Positions 1-9,356 of a stretch of DNA of 44,461 bases are shown here, one piece after another; within the stretch, counting starts at the first letter, position 1; each line of letters opens with the position of its first letter. Both the position numbers and the translations under genes were made by a program. Location of the stretch: NCBI GenBank assembly GCA_945957555.1, contig CAMFLX010000022.1:1-44461 (forward strand). The letters are read 5' to 3'. This DNA comes from an uncultured Cytophagales bacterium. Lineage in GTDB: Bacteria > Bacteroidota > Bacteroidia > Cytophagales > UBA9547. The notes under the pieces were generated by a model. The model saw nothing but the letters and a program-made list of their open reading frames with translations. It did no database searches and had not been told where the DNA came from.

Positions 1-1185
1 AAAATGCAGAGCGATAACATCGTTTCTAAATTTAGTGACAGTATTGGTCTTTCATTAACTAGCTATTCCTTGTTTAGTTTAGGTGTAATGCCTTATATAT
101 CAGCTTCTATTATCATGCAATTGGTTTCGTTCGCGATTCCAAGATTTCAGCAAATGAATGAAGAGGAGTCTGGTAGAAGAAAGATCAACCAATATACAAG
201 AATGTTAACCATAGTTGTTGCAATTGCTCAAGCATTTGGATATATGGGTTACATATTCAAGCCAGAAATCTTGTTGAAAGGTGTTGTATTTGAGGAGGTA
301 ATGTATCTATATATTTTACTTCTGGTTGCTGGAACGATGTTCTGTATGTGGCTCGGAGAAAAAATTACGGATAAGGGAATTGGAAATGGTATTTCACTAT
401 TAATAGCTATAGGTATCATTTCAAGGTTACCTAAGGCTTTATTAGGCGAGATTGATAAAAATGGTGTAACAGGTTTAGGATTTTTTATTCTAGAACTTGT
501 TGGATTGTTCTTTACGATTCTTTTAACTGTCGCAATTATTCAAGCAACAAGAAGGATACCTTTGCAGTATGCTCGTCAGATGGCAGTAGGTAGCTCTATA
601 GCAGGTGGTCCTAGGACATATTTGCCATTCAAATTAACATTGGTAGGTGTTATGCCTGTGATTTTTGCGCAGACGTTGACAATCATTCCTCAATTTATTG
701 GTAATAGCCTAGGTGATGTGGATTATATTGGTGGCTTCTTAGTGAGTTTGAGTCAATCTGATTCCGTTTCACATAATTTGTTTCTTTGTTTCTTGATCAT
801 AGTGTTTACGTATTTTTATACGGCACTCACTGTTAATCCGACAAAGATTGCTGATGACTTGAAGAGAAATAATGCTTACATACCTGAGGTGAAGCCTGGT
901 GAGGATACTGTAAATTATATTGATAAAATATTATCATTGATTACATTTCCTGGGGCGATTTTCCTGTGTATTATAGCAGTATTACCAGCTTTAGTAAAGG
1001 GCTTATTTGGCCTTGATCAAGAAGTTGCTAGTTTCTTTGGCGGTACATCATTATTGATCATGGTTGGAGTGGTATTAGATACCTTGCAACAAATAGAATC
1101 ATATCTTTTGATGAGAAAGTATGATGGCATGATTGAAGGTGGACGTATCAAAGGTCGTACAGAAAATGAATTTGTTACTGCTTAA
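1..1185 (+). CDS. secY: Protein translocase subunit SecY, 5'-truncated
   Basis: SecY forms the membrane channel of the Sec translocon, with SecE and SecG, and passes unfolded proteins across or into the inner membrane. The frame is open from base 1; the first ATG at 4 is probably internal, because the text begins just before the segment reading SLGVMPYISASII, which normally lies about 70 residues into SecY. Roughly 45-55 N-terminal residues, including the first membrane helix, are therefore missing. Seen are many hydrophobic segments, the conserved GNGISLLI loop and a C-terminal GGRIKGR. The stop TAA overlaps the next start by one base (TAATG), which points to translational coupling with map. 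The position before map and infA is the usual spc-operon end in Bacteroidota. Identity is secure; only the start is lost. Confidence 0.96.
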   Translation, partial: KMQSDNIVSKFSDSIGLSLTSYSLFSLGVMPYISASIIMQLVSFAIPRFQQMNEEESGRRKINQYTRMLTIVVAIAQAFGYMGYIFKPEILLKGVVFEEVMYLYILLLVAGTMFCMWLGEKITDKGIGNGISLLIAIGIISRLPKALLGEIDKNGVTGLGFFILELVGLFFTILLTVAIIQATRRIPLQYARQMAVGSSIAGGPRTYLPFKLTLVGVMPVIFAQTLTIIPQFIGNSLGDVDYIGGFLVSLSQSDSVSHNLFLCFLIIVFTYFYTALTVNPTKIADDLKRNNAYIPEVKPGEDTVNYIDKILSLITFPGAIFLCIIAVLPALVKGLFGLDQEVASFFGGTSLLIMVGVVLDTLQQIESYLLMRKYDGMIEGGRIKGRTENEFVTA

Positions 1186-1967
1186 TGATTTTTTATAAGT
1201 CAGAGGAGGAGATAGCACTTATAAAAGAAGGTGCTGTTATTTTAGGTAAGGCTCATGCTGAAGTATGTAAAAATATAAAGGCAGGTGTTACCACAAAGTT
1301 CTTAGATAGTATTGCTTACGAGTTTATTTGTGATCATGGAGGACAACCTTCATTCAAAGGTTACAATGGTTTTCCGGCCACACTGTGTATTTCTTTAAAT
1401 GATGCGGTAGTTCACGGGATCCCCAATGATCAAGTTTTGAAAGATGGTGATTTAGTTTCAGTAGACTGCGGTGTTTATTACCAAGGATTACACAGTGATA
1501 GCGCTTATAGCTATTCGGTAGGAACTCCTAGTGTCGAAGTCAAAAAATTGCTTGAAGTCACAAAAAAATCGTTGGAGCTTGCCATAAAGGAAGCGAAACA
1601 AGGCAATCGGATCGGCGATATTTCATATGCTGTTCAATCTTATGTTGAAAAGCATAATATGTCTGTAGTTCGTGAGCTTTGCGGCCATGGTTTAGGTAAA
1701 GATTTGCATGAATCACCGGAAGTGCCAAATTTTGGTAGGAAGGGCTCAGGCCCTAAACTTCTTTCGGGCTTAGTAATAGCTATTGAGCCGATGGTTAATT
1801 TTGGGAAAAAGGAGGTATATCTTGATAAAGATGATCATTGGACTTTCAGAACAAAGGACAAAAAGCCTTCAGCACATTTTGAGCATACTATAGTAATAAG
1901 AAAAGATAATGCGGAAGTGTTAACAACTTTCGAGTACATAGAAGAAGTATTAAATAAGAATGGCTAA
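1185..1967 (+). CDS. map: Type I methionine aminopeptidase
   Basis: This cytosolic enzyme removes the initiator methionine from nascent proteins and uses two divalent metal ions. The 260-residue length fits type Ia enzymes without an N-terminal extension. The metal and catalytic residues are visible: H77 in VVHGIPND, D94 and D105 in [16 protein letters not shown]168 in CGHGLG, H175, E201 in IEPMVNF and E233 in FEHTIVI. The ATG shares one base with the secY stop, and the 3' end overlaps infA by 8 bp, so the three genes are tightly coupled. The secY-map-infA order is standard for bacterial ribosomal operons. Confidence 0.97.
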   Translation: MIFYKSEEEIALIKEGAVILGKAHAEVCKNIKAGVTTKFLDSIAYEFICDHGGQPSFKGYNGFPATLCISLNDAVVHGIPNDQVLKDGDLVSVDCGVYYQGLHSDSAYSYSVGTPSVEVKKLLEVTKKSLELAIKEAKQGNRIGDISYAVQSYVEKHNMSVVRELCGHGLGKDLHESPEVPNFGRKGSGPKLLSGLVIAIEPMVNFGKKEVYLDKDDHWTFRTKDKKPSAHFEHTIVIRKDNAEVLTTFEYIEEVLNKNG

Positions 1968-2178
1968 ACAGACGTCGATAGAACAAGATGGTACAATTTT
2001 AGAAGCACTTTCAAACGCAATGTTTAGAGTGGAGCTAAAGAATGGTCATCAAGTAATTGCTCACATATCAGGAAAGATGAGGATGCACTACATCAAGATT
2101 CTCCCAGGTGATAGAGTACGCTTGGAAATGTCGCCATACGATTTAACAAAAGGTAGAATAGTTTACAGGTATAAATAG
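1960..2178 (+). CDS. infA: Translation initiation factor IF-1
   Basis: IF-1 binds the A site of the 30S subunit during initiation and helps IF-2 and IF-3. The product has 72 residues, exactly the usual size, and is a single S1-like OB fold: [23 protein letters not shown] at the start, [19 protein letters not shown] in the middle and a terminal KGRIVYRYK. It starts inside the last codons of map (8-bp overlap) and is followed 7 bp later by rpmJ. No anomalies were seen. Confidence 0.97.
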   Translation: MAKQTSIEQDGTILEALSNAMFRVELKNGHQVIAHISGKMRMHYIKILPGDRVRLEMSPYDLTKGRIVYRYK

Positions 2179-2185
2179 CAATAAG

Positions 2186-2302
2186 ATGAAAGTTAAAGCT
2201 TCCGTAAAGAAAAGAAGCCCTGAATGTAAAATCATTAAGAGAAAGGGCAAAATTTACGTTATAAACAAAAAAAATCCACGGTTTAAACAAAGACAAGGTT
2301 AA
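2186..2302 (+). CDS. rpmJ: 50S ribosomal protein L36 (C-minus form)
   Basis: L36 is the smallest protein of the large ribosomal subunit. The 38-residue frame starts [14 protein letters not shown] and ends [10 protein letters not shown], the family signature, and lies in the normal place between infA and rpsM. Of the CxxC...C...H zinc ligands found in C-plus L36 only C14 remains. The first cysteine is replaced by serine (S11), the third is lost in the VINKKN segment, and the histidine is phenylalanine (F33). This is the zinc-independent paralog form common in Bacteroidota. The gene is short and easily missed by length-filtered gene callers. Confidence 0.95.
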   Translation: MKVKASVKKRSPECKIIKRKGKIYVINKKNPRFKQRQG

Positions 2303-2312
2303 TTTAAGCAAT

Positions 2313-2690
2313 ATGGCAAGGATAGCAGGTGTTGATATTCCTGATAACAAAAGAGGAGAAATTTCTCTGACCTATATTTTCGGAATAGGTAAAAGTTCTG
2401 CCCAAAAGATTTTGGCGAAAGCTGGAGTTTCTTTGGATAAGAAAGTAAAAGAATGGTCTGACGCTGAGTCAAACGCTGTAAGGGCAATCATTTCTAACGA
2501 GCACAAAACAGAAGGTGTTTTAAAGTCTGAGATACAACTTAGTATCAAACGTCTTATGGACATCGGTTGCTACAGGGGTCTTAGGCATAGGAAGGGTCTT
2601 CCTCTACGTGGACAAAGAACGAAAACCAATGCTAGGACTAGGAAAGGTAGACGTAAAACTGTTGCTAATAAGAAGAAAGCTACTAAATAA
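2313..2690 (+). CDS. rpsM: 30S ribosomal protein S13
   Basis: S13 sits in the head of the small subunit, contacts the P-site tRNA and forms bridges to the large subunit. The 125-residue product starts [14 protein letters not shown] and carries the helix-two-turn-helix with LTYIFGIG, the conserved [27 protein letters not shown] region near the C-terminus and a lysine-rich tail. It follows rpmJ by 10 bp and precedes rpsK by 7 bp, so it is one of the alpha-operon genes. Length and composition are normal. Confidence 0.98.
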   Translation: MARIAGVDIPDNKRGEISLTYIFGIGKSSAQKILAKAGVSLDKKVKEWSDAESNAVRAIISNEHKTEGVLKSEIQLSIKRLMDIGCYRGLRHRKGLPLRGQRTKTNARTRKGRRKTVANKKKATK

Positions 2691-2697
2691 AAAATAA

Positions 2698-3090
2698 ATG
2701 GCACAAAAGAGAAAAGATAAAGCTAAAAAAAGAGTTGTCGTAGTAGAATCAGTAGGACAGGCTCATATTAAAGCTTCTTTCAATAATATCATTATTTCTT
2801 TAACCAATAATGCTGGTCAGGTGATCTCTTGGGCATCTGCTGGAAAAATGGGTTTTAGAGGTTCAAAGAAAAACACTCCGTACGCAGCACAAGTTGCAGC
2901 ACAAAACTGTGCTCAAAGTGCTTACGATTTGGGTCTTAGAAAAATCGAGGTTTTTGTAAAAGGTCCTGGTGCAGGAAGAGAATCTGCGATTAGAACATTA
3001 CAAAATGCAGGACTTGAAGTATCCATCATTAAAGATGTTACTCCGCTTCCACACAATGGATGTCGTCCTCCTAAAAGAAGAAGAGTTTAA
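2698..3090 (+). CDS. rpsK: 30S ribosomal protein S11
   Basis: S11 lies on the platform of the 30S subunit near the mRNA exit. The 130-residue product has a basic N-terminal tail, then [16 protein letters not shown], the [15 protein letters not shown] motif, [16 protein letters not shown] and the C-terminal [18 protein letters not shown], all family hallmarks. It is co-transcribed with rpsM and rpsD. No oddities were seen. Confidence 0.98.
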   Translation: MAQKRKDKAKKRVVVVESVGQAHIKASFNNIIISLTNNAGQVISWASAGKMGFRGSKKNTPYAAQVAAQNCAQSAYDLGLRKIEVFVKGPGAGRESAIRTLQNAGLEVSIIKDVTPLPHNGCRPPKRRRV

Positions 3091-3116
3091 TAAAATATTA
3101 AAGTAAAGAAAAAATA

Positions 3117-3722
3117 ATGGCTAGGTATACAGGTCCTAAAGCAAAGATTTCGAGAAGGTTTGGAGAGCCTATAATGGGCCAATCTAAAGCTTTGCAAAGA
3201 AAAAACTACTCACCGGGACAACACGGAAAGGGTCGTAAGAGAAAGAAATCAGAATATGCTATTCAGTTAAATGAAAAGCAAAAAGCTAAATACACATACG
3301 GTGTATTGGAGCGTCAGTTCTCTAAGACTTTCCAAGAAGCAGCTAGAAAAGGTGGTATTACAGGTCTAAACCTGTTACAACTTCTAGAGGCAAGGGTTGA
3401 CAACGTAGTATATCGTTTAGGTATTGCTACAACAAGAAGAGCAGCTCGTCAACTTGTGTTGCATAAACACATAACTGTAAACGGAGATGTGGTTAATATT
3501 CCATCTTTCTCTGCAAAGGTTGGTGATGTCATTGGTGTAAGAGAAAAATCAAAATCATTAGAAACGGTTACTCAGAGTTTGTCTGTAAGATCGGCTAAAA
3601 GATCAACTTGGTTAGAGTGGGATGCTAATTTAATGTCTGGTAAGGTGATTTCTATGCCAGATAGAGAGCAAATCACTGAGAACATCAATGAACAGTTAAT
3701 TGTCGAATTATATTCTAAATAA
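3117..3722 (+). CDS. rpsD: 30S ribosomal protein S4
   Basis: S4 is a primary 16S rRNA-binding protein and, in many bacteria, the translational autoregulator of the alpha operon. The 201-residue product starts [18 protein letters not shown] and contains the S4 RNA-binding domain (about residues 91-150: [25 protein letters not shown], then HITVNG). The N-terminal zinc cysteines present in some S4 proteins are absent (C-minus type). It lies 26 bp after rpsK and 16 bp before rpoA. Whether S4 autoregulation operates here cannot be judged from the sequence. Confidence 0.98.
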   Translation: MARYTGPKAKISRRFGEPIMGQSKALQRKNYSPGQHGKGRKRKKSEYAIQLNEKQKAKYTYGVLERQFSKTFQEAARKGGITGLNLLQLLEARVDNVVYRLGIATTRRAARQLVLHKHITVNGDVVNIPSFSAKVGDVIGVREKSKSLETVTQSLSVRSAKRSTWLEWDANLMSGKVISMPDREQITENINEQLIVELYSK

Positions 3723-3738
3723 TAATAATTTTCATAAT

Positions 3739-4728
3739 ATGTCAATCTTATCATTTCAAATGCCAGATAGGGTGGTGATGGAGAAGGCAGACGATTTCCA
3801 AGGTCTGTTTGAATTCAAGCCACTTGAAAGAGGTTTTGGTGTAACCATAGGCAATGCCTTGAGAAGAATCTTACTTTCTTCTTTAGAAGGTTATGCGATC
3901 ACTAGCATTAAAGTGCCAGGTGTATTGCATGAGTTCACTACTATTCCTGGTGTGGTGGAAGATGTGACTGAATTGATATTGAATTTAAAGCAGGTTAGAT
4001 TTAAAGCTAATGCTGCTGTGGTTGATAACAAGATTTCAGTTACTGTAAAAGGTAAGAAAGTATTTACTGCAGGTGACATATCTCAGTTTACAAGTTCATT
4101 CACGGTACTTAACCCTGATCTAGTAATTTGTAACTTAGATGAGAACAAGCAGTTTGAGATTGAGATTGTAATCGAGAAAGGTAGGGGCTATGTAGCAGCA
4201 GAAGATAATAAGCCAGCAGAACAAGTTTTTGGTGTAATTCCTATCGATGCTATTTTCACTCCGATTAAAAATGTCAAATATCATATCGAGAATACTCGTG
4301 TTGAACAAAGGACTGACTACGAGAAATTAGTTTTGGATATTAAAACAGACGGAGCAATACATCCTGAGGATGCATTGAAAAGTGCTGCTTATATCTTGAT
4401 TCAACACTTTATGTTGTTCTCTGATCAGACTATGACGTTTGAAAAAGTGAAATTACAAGAAGAAGAGGTTGTTGACGAAGAAGTATTACACATGAGAAAA
4501 CTTCTTAAGACTCCAATTTCTGATCTTGATCTTTCAGTAAGAGCGTACAACTGCTTAAAAGCAGCTGATATTAAAACACTTGGCGATTTGGCTAAACTTG
4601 AGATTTCTGACATGATGAAGTTCAGAAATTTTGGTAAAAAGTCGCTAAATGAATTAGAACAATTAATGTCCGATAAGGGTCTTAACTTTGGTCTTGACTT
4701 AGCAAAGTACAAACTAGACGAGGAGTAG
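3739..4728 (+). CDS. rpoA: DNA-directed RNA polymerase alpha subunit
   Basis: RpoA dimerises to scaffold the RNA polymerase core and its C-terminal domain touches promoter DNA and activators. I chose the ATG at 3739 ([15 protein letters not shown], 329 aa) instead of an in-frame ATG at 3700, because the longer form would overlap rpsD and add an atypical N-terminus. The alpha-NTD is shown by [28 protein letters not shown]. The alpha-CTD by the stretch from [17 protein letters not shown] to [15 protein letters not shown]. The two are joined by an acidic linker (EEEVVDEEV). It is placed between rpsD and rplQ, the usual alpha-operon order. Confidence 0.98.
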   Translation: MSILSFQMPDRVVMEKADDFQGLFEFKPLERGFGVTIGNALRRILLSSLEGYAITSIKVPGVLHEFTTIPGVVEDVTELILNLKQVRFKANAAVVDNKISVTVKGKKVFTAGDISQFTSSFTVLNPDLVICNLDENKQFEIEIVIEKGRGYVAAEDNKPAEQVFGVIPIDAIFTPIKNVKYHIENTRVEQRTDYEKLVLDIKTDGAIHPEDALKSAAYILIQHFMLFSDQTMTFEKVKLQEEEVVDEEVLHMRKLLKTPISDLDLSVRAYNCLKAADIKTLGDLAKLEISDMMKFRNFGKKSLNELEQLMSDKGLNFGLDLAKYKLDEE

Positions 4729-4752
4729 TAGATCTGACAAATTTAAATTAAA

Positions 4753-5262
4753 ATGAGACACGGGAAAAAAAATAACCATTTAGGAAGAACAGTAACGCAC
4801 AGAAGGGCTTTGCTTTCTAACCTTGCTTCATCGTTGATTTTGGAAAAAAGATTAACTACAACTGTTGCTAAGGCTAAGGAATTAAGAAAATACGTAGAGC
4901 CACTTATCACTAAATCAAAAACTGATTCAGTACATACAAGAAGAACAGTGTTCTCTTATTTGCAGAACAAAGACTCTGTAAAAGAACTTTTCGGCCCAGT
5001 AGCTGATAAAGTGACAAACAGACCAGGTGGATATACAAGAATCATCAAACTTGGTAACAGGTTGGGTGATAATGCAGATGTTTGCTTGATCGAGCTTGTA
5101 GATTTTAACGATTTGTTATTGTCTGAAGTTAAAGAGGTTAAAGCTAAAACAAGGAGAAGTAGAAAATCTTCTGGTTCTTCTGAAGCTACTAAGAGTGCTG
5201 TAGAGGCACCAAAAGCAACTGAGGCAACACCTGAGGCTCCTGAAGCTTCCGCTGAGGCATAA
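4753..5262 (+). CDS. rplQ: 50S ribosomal protein L17 with acidic/Ala-rich tail
   Basis: L17 is a large-subunit protein located near the peptide exit. The first 115 or so residues are canonical: [29 protein letters not shown], then [17 protein letters not shown] and the [19 protein letters not shown] motif. A further 50 or so residues form a low-complexity tail, first basic ([12 protein letters not shown]) and then rich in alanine, glutamate and proline. Such tails are common in Bacteroidota L17. It is the last gene of the ribosomal cluster and is followed 22 bp later by a strong terminator hairpin. Confidence 0.97.
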   Translation: MRHGKKNNHLGRTVTHRRALLSNLASSLILEKRLTTTVAKAKELRKYVEPLITKSKTDSVHTRRTVFSYLQNKDSVKELFGPVADKVTNRPGGYTRIIKLGNRLGDNADVCLIELVDFNDLLLSEVKEVKAKTRRSRKSSGSSEATKSAVEAPKATEATPEAPEASAEA

Positions 5263-5284
5263 TCTTTGCAAAGATTTAGGTAAT

Positions 5285-5322
5285 AAAACGAAAAAGCCCT
5301 CTTTTGAGGGCTTTTTCGTTTT
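5285..5322. terminator. Perfect 17-bp bidirectional intrinsic terminator
   Basis: The arms AAAACGAAAAAGCCCTC (5285-5301) and GAGGGCTTTTTCGTTTT (5306-5322) are perfect inverse complements around a TTTT loop. The symmetrical A and T runs give a U-tract on either strand, so it can end the ribosomal operon from the left and the convergent aminotransferase gene from the right. It overlaps the last two bases of that gene's stop codon. Confidence 0.93.
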
Positions 5323-6517
5323 AGTTAAAAACACTTTTTAGTGCTTTCCTTATTTTTTCTACTCTTATATCTAGTTCTTCTTCTGTCCAACCTACCTTTA
5401 CTGTCATGGAAATGAGTCTGTTTACGATGTCGTAACTTTGAGGTAACTCGAGGTTTGCATAATCCTGAGGTTTTTGGGATTCATGTATTGGGAGTTTATT
5501 AACACTTTTCAGTGCTTTGATGTGATCCCAGTTTTTGATGAAGTGGTACATGTTGTCATACCAATAGGCACAGGAGTCCACGCCCTCTGTTGCAAGTGCT
5601 TTTACTATTTGGCGTGTTGTAGTTTCATCAGGACCAAAGAAGCATAAGAATGTGCACGAATCCCCAGATTCATCAGGTATATGCCTGAATTTTAATTTTG
5701 GGAATTCGGAGATAACAGCCTTCAATTTTTTATGATTATTTTTTTGTGCGATCAAAATCTTGTCAAGCTTGCGCATCTGTGCAAGGCCAACGGCTGCATG
5801 TAACTCTGAGGTTCTAAAATTCAATCCTACGTTTGGATGTTGTTCCATACCTCTCATTGGACCAATGTGATCATGGCCATGATCTGTAAATGTATCGACA
5901 TTCTTATAAATCTGTTCGTCATTAGTTACTATAGCACCTCCTTCGCCTGAAGTTACGATTTTGAAGAAGTCAAACGAATAACAGCCAACTTTTCCGAAGG
6001 TTCCCGCATGTTGCCCTTTGTAAGTTGCCCCTAGTGCTTGTGCAGAGTCTTCGATAAGGATAAGATCATGTTCTTTACAAATTTTAAGTATTTCTTCTAT
6101 ATGCCCGATGGCGCCACACATGTGTACCAGTGCAATAGCTCGTGTTTTGGGAGTAATTGCTTTGCGAATACTTGCTGGGCTAAGACAAATGGTGTCATCT
6201 ATTTCAGCAAATACTGGTATCCCTCCAGCAAACATAACTGCTTCTATGGTTGCTAAGAACGTATATGGCGGTACTATAACTTCGTCGCCGAGTCCTATGC
6301 CACATGCAGCCATGCCTGCATATACAGCTGCTGTGCCACTCGATACAAAATGACAATGTTTTGCCCCCGTAAAGTCAGCTATGGATTTTTCGAGTTCTTT
6401 GGCTTTCCAGATGCCTTTTCTTTCGTTGTCATGGTTGTAGCGGAACAGGATGCCTGTTGCCATTACATCATTTACTTCTTTTCTTTCTTCGTCTCCGAAT
6501 AATTCTACGCCTGGCAT
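5321..6517 (-). CDS. DegT/DnrJ/EryC1-family PLP-dependent sugar aminotransferase
   Basis: These enzymes transfer an amino group to a keto-sugar nucleotide, usually for surface polysaccharide or LPS building blocks. The 398-residue product shows the fold-type I features: VSSGTAA (59-65) for phosphate binding, D157 in IEDSAQALGA for the pyridine nitrogen, and K186 in SFDFFKIVTSGEGGA as the likely PLP-lysine. The FDHGHDHIG-type segment and the MPGVELFGDEERKEV start resemble the subgroup that includes KdnA, the 8-amino-8-deoxy-Kdo transaminase; I suggest this only from remembered similarity, and there are no other Kdo8N genes beside it. It is a single gene that converges on rplQ and has its own Bacteroidota-type -7 element upstream. 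Confidence 0.88.
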   Translation of the reverse strand: MPGVELFGDEERKEVNDVMATGILFRYNHDNERKGIWKAKELEKSIADFTGAKHCHFVSSGTAAVYAGMAACGIGLGDEVIVPPYTFLATIEAVMFAGGIPVFAEIDDTICLSPASIRKAITPKTRAIALVHMCGAIGHIEEILKICKEHDLILIEDSAQALGATYKGQHAGTFGKVGCYSFDFFKIVTSGEGGAIVTNDEQIYKNVDTFTDHGHDHIGPMRGMEQHPNVGLNFRTSELHAAVGLAQMRKLDKILIAQKNNHKKLKAVISEFPKLKFRHIPDESGDSCTFLCFFGPDETTTRQIVKALATEGVDSCAYWYDNMYHFIKNWDHIKALKSVNKLPIHESQKPQDYANLELPQSYDIVNRLISMTVKVGWTEEELDIRVEKIRKALKSVFN

Positions 6518-6533
6518 GTTTTTATTTTTTTCA

Positions 6534-6541
6534 CAAAGATA
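6534..6541 (-). promoter_or_regulatory. -7 element (TAnnTTTG) of the aminotransferase gene
   Basis: On the minus strand the sequence reads TATCTTTG, a full match to the Bacteroidota -7 consensus, 16 bp upstream of the ATG. A TTTG at 6557-6560 lies 15 nt further upstream, shorter than the usual spacing of about 19, so only the -7 half is convincing. Confidence 0.5.
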
Positions 6542-6656
6542 AATAATTCATGGATTCAAATAGTGATTTCTGTACTTCCTTTAGGCTGTTGTTTTATAAT
6601 TATTAGACTTTATGAGTTTTCATTATTAATAGTTATTTTAGGATAAAATTCCGATT

Positions 6657-7259
6657 ATGGTTTCGAATTACAAATTTAGTGTCATCAAGTTTATTCCATG
6701 GTTATTGGTAGTAGTGTTGGCACTCGTCTTGTGGTTAAAGCATTTCAATACTGTTCAAGATATCAAAAAGGAGGAAAACTTTCATCAAATGATTGTTGAT
6801 CGTATAGAAAGTATGGGAAAGCTAGAAGTTGTTAAATATTCATTTAAAGATATTTTGGAACACAAACGTAATTCAACAGTATGGGGTGTTGGGATATCTT
6901 CTAAAACCTTGCTCATTATCGGTGCTGAGGCCGTTGCTTGTGTGGATCTAATGAAGGTTTCGATCACGGATATAGATTCGACTGGAGGAAAGTTAAAAGT
7001 AATGCTTCCTTTGCCAGAAATATGTTATATAAAGGTAGATCATAGTAGGTCAAAGGTTTATAATACAGAAATGAGCATTTTTGATGATGCCGAAGACAAA
7101 TTGGTTGACGATGCGTATCGTGAGGCAGAGGCATACATCAAATCTGAAGTCGCTAAGACAGATATTATAGATATGGCGAAAGTAAATACTGAAAAAGTAT
7201 TAAAACCTCTTCTGGCTTCGATAACAAGTAAAACAGTGGTTTTTGAATTCAAAAAATAG
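6657..7259 (+). CDS. DUF4230 membrane-anchored protein
   Basis: The 200-residue protein has a short N-terminal cytosolic piece, one hydrophobic helix (about residues 12-27, FIPWLLVVVLALVLWL) and a periplasmic or extracytoplasmic domain. The segment ESMGKLEVVKYSFKDILEHKR followed by LIIGAEAVACVDLMKV and an alternating beta pattern matches the DUF4230 family, which is widespread in Bacteroidota and Firmicutes and has no established biochemical role. It is divergent from the aminotransferase gene and 73 bp upstream of trpS, which has its own promoter element, so it may be monocistronic. Family call by recognition; function unknown. Confidence 0.65.
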   Translation: MVSNYKFSVIKFIPWLLVVVLALVLWLKHFNTVQDIKKEENFHQMIVDRIESMGKLEVVKYSFKDILEHKRNSTVWGVGISSKTLLIIGAEAVACVDLMKVSITDIDSTGGKLKVMLPLPEICYIKVDHSRSKVYNTEMSIFDDAEDKLVDDAYREAEAYIKSEVAKTDIIDMAKVNTEKVLKPLLASITSKTVVFEFKK

Positions 7260-7303
7260 AGGGGTTTGGTTTTATTTGTAAGATGCGAATCGAGCTTTTT
7301 TAC

Positions 7304-7311
7304 TACTTTTG
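7304..7311 (+). promoter_or_regulatory. -7 element upstream of trpS
   Basis: TACTTTTG is a perfect TAnnTTTG match and lies 21 bp before the trpS ATG. No well-spaced TTTG -33 box was found; the nearest, at 7275-7278, is 25 nt upstream, so this is half a promoter by inspection. Confidence 0.5.
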
Positions 7312-7332
7312 CCTTGGATTAATTTTTTTTCA

Positions 7333-8304
7333 ATGGCAAGAATATTAACAGGCATTCAAAGTTCGGGTAGGCAGCATTTAGGAAATATTTTGGGTGCGAT
7401 CTTACCTGCGATCCAACTTTCTAATGACACCAAGAACGAATCTTTTTTCTTCATTGCTGATTTGCACACACTTACTAGTGTGAAGAGTGCCGAAACGTTA
7501 AGATTGAATACGTATGCCGCGGCCGCAGCTTGGTTAGCTTGTGGTTTTGATACTCAAAAGAATACATTTTACAGACAATCGGATATACCAGAAGTATGTG
7601 AGTTGACCTGGTATTTGAGTTGTCTGACCCCTTATCCGATGTTGGCTAATGCACACTCTTTTAAGGACAAATCAGATAGATTGGCGGATGTAAATGCAGG
7701 ATTATTCACTTACCCCGTATTGATGGCGTCTGATATCATTCTTTACGATGCGAATATTGTACCTGTGGGTAAAGATCAGATCCAGCACTTGGAAATGACA
7801 CGTGATATTGCCACCAAATTCAATCTTACTTATGGAGATACGTTTGTGATACCAGAGGCAAGGGTGGATCAATCAGTGATGACAATACCTGGTATAGATG
7901 GACAGAAAATGAGTAAGTCGTATAACAACTATATTGATGTGTTTTTGGATGAAAAGGCTTTGAAAAAGGTGGTGATGAGCATTCAAACGGATAGTACACC
8001 TCTGGAAGAACCTAAAAACCCTGATACTTGCAATGTTTTTAAAATTTTCTCACTGGTCGCAGATGCTTCCGGTGTAGAAGAAATGCGAAAGAAATATCAA
8101 GGAGGAAACTATGGTTATGGTCATGCCAAAACTGAACTCTTTGGTGTACTTGTGGATAGATTCAAATCGGAAAGAGCGCTTTTTAATCATTATATGTCCA
8201 ATACGAACGAAATAGAAGCTCAGCTCAAGATTGGTGCTGATAAGGCACGTAATGTCGCATCAGCAGTATTGGCAAAGGTAAGGAGCAGAGTTTTAGGAAG
8301 GTAA
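7333..8304 (+). CDS. trpS: Tryptophanyl-tRNA synthetase
   Basis: TrpRS charges tRNA-Trp with tryptophan in the cytosol. The 323-residue product is a class Ic synthetase: MARILTGIQSSGRQHLGN holds the HIGH-type signature (H15-L-G-N18) and GQKMSKSYNN holds KMSKS (192-196). The tryptophan pocket region (YPVLMASDIILYDANIVPVGKDQIQHLEMTRDIA) is also intact. I chose the ATG at 7333; an in-frame upstream ATG at 7309 would add eight residues and overlap the promoter -7 box. The stop is 5 bp before the ribD start, so the two genes are probably co-transcribed. Confidence 0.97.
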   Translation: MARILTGIQSSGRQHLGNILGAILPAIQLSNDTKNESFFFIADLHTLTSVKSAETLRLNTYAAAAAWLACGFDTQKNTFYRQSDIPEVCELTWYLSCLTPYPMLANAHSFKDKSDRLADVNAGLFTYPVLMASDIILYDANIVPVGKDQIQHLEMTRDIATKFNLTYGDTFVIPEARVDQSVMTIPGIDGQKMSKSYNNYIDVFLDEKALKKVVMSIQTDSTPLEEPKNPDTCNVFKIFSLVADASGVEEMRKKYQGGNYGYGHAKTELFGVLVDRFKSERALFNHYMSNTNEIEAQLKIGADKARNVASAVLAKVRSRVLGR

Positions 8305-8309
8305 TCGGT

Positions 8310-9356
8310 TTGAATATTCATTCTGAAATATTTATGCTTAGGGCGCTTGAGTTGGCCGAAAGAGGTCGATCGACAGTGAGCCCCAACCCAATGGTAGGTT
8401 GCGTCATAGTTCATAATGATACGATCATTGGCGAAGGTTTTCACCGAAACTATGGTGATGCTCATGCAGAGGTAAATGCTATAAATAGTGTGAAAGATAC
8501 ACATCTTCTTGCAGAGTCTACCTTATATGTTACTTTGGAACCATGCTCTCATTTCGGGAAAACGCCCCCCTGTGCCAATTTGATTGTTGACAAAGGTATA
8601 CCCAAGGTTGTGGTATGTAATAAAGATCCTAATCCACTAGTCGCTGGTAAAGGGATAGCGATATTAAGAAATGCAGGGATAGAAGTGATAGAGGGTTTGC
8701 TAGAAGAAAGGGGACTTGAACTCAATAAAAGATTTTTTACTTATCATGCGCAAAAACGTCCCTACATCATATTGAAGTGGGCGCAAACTGGTGATGGATT
8801 TATAGCGAGAGAGAACTATGATTCTAAGTGGATCTCTGATGAGTTGAGTAGGACACTAAGCCATAAGTGGCGTAGTGAGGAAGATGCGATTATGGTAGGT
8901 ACCAATACTGCCCTGCACGATAATCCAAGTTTGGCCAATAGGGACTGGTCTGGCGATTCACCGATTAGGCTATTGATAGACAGGTCTTTGAAAGTGCCAA
9001 GTGATAGTAAGTTGTTTGACCAGTCACAAACTACCATTTGTTACAATTCGGTAAAGGATGAGTCTCATGAGTATAACCAATATGTAAAAATTGATTTTTC
9101 TCAGGACATTATTTCGCAAATACTTCAGGATCTTTATAAAAGGAAGATTCAATCTGTAATCGTAGAAGGGGGGAGCACGTTGCTTAATTCCTTTATTCAC
9201 CAAAACCTTTGGGATGAGGCTCGTGTTTTTGTTTCACATACACAAACCTTTGGTAAGGGAATAGCGGCCCCATTATTGAGACATTTCATGCCTTATTCAA
9301 GAGAAGAGCTACTAGGTGACAGCCTCATCATCTATAGAAATTACAAAAACGACTAG
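8310..9356 (+). CDS. ribD: Bifunctional riboflavin biosynthesis deaminase/reductase RibD (TTG start)
   Basis: RibD deaminates the GTP-derived pyrimidine and then reduces its ribose side chain, two consecutive steps to riboflavin. The N-terminal deaminase zinc site is intact: H52-A-E54 and a PC...PPC pair with C79 and C88. The C-terminal reductase domain (about 145-348) has YIILKWAQTGDG and the NADPH-type VEGGSTLLNSF segment. I take TTG at 8310 as start: it leaves eight residues before the usual MLRALELA, as in homologs, and is preceded by AGGAAGG at 8295-8301. The ATG at 8334 is the alternative. No other riboflavin genes or FMN riboswitch are present. Its stop codon shares bases with that of the convergent sensor gene. 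Confidence 0.95.
   Translation: MNIHSEIFMLRALELAERGRSTVSPNPMVGCVIVHNDTIIGEGFHRNYGDAHAEVNAINSVKDTHLLAESTLYVTLEPCSHFGKTPPCANLIVDKGIPKVVVCNKDPNPLVAGKGIAILRNAGIEVIEGLLEERGLELNKRFFTYHAQKRPYIILKWAQTGDGFIARENYDSKWISDELSRTLSHKWRSEEDAIMVGTNTALHDNPSLANRDWSGDSPIRLLIDRSLKVPSDSKLFDQSQTTICYNSVKDESHEYNQYVKIDFSQDIISQILQDLYKRKIQSVIVEGGSTLLNSFIHQNLWDEARVFVSHTQTFGKGIAAPLLRHFMPYSREELLGDSLIIYRNYKND

Noticed and set aside
3700-3738. Upstream start for rpoA
   Set aside because: The extra 13 residues overlap the rpsD end and are not found at the start of RpoA proteins.
8290-8312. FMN riboswitch before ribD
   Set aside because: Only 5 bp separate trpS from ribD, which leaves no room for the conserved aptamer.
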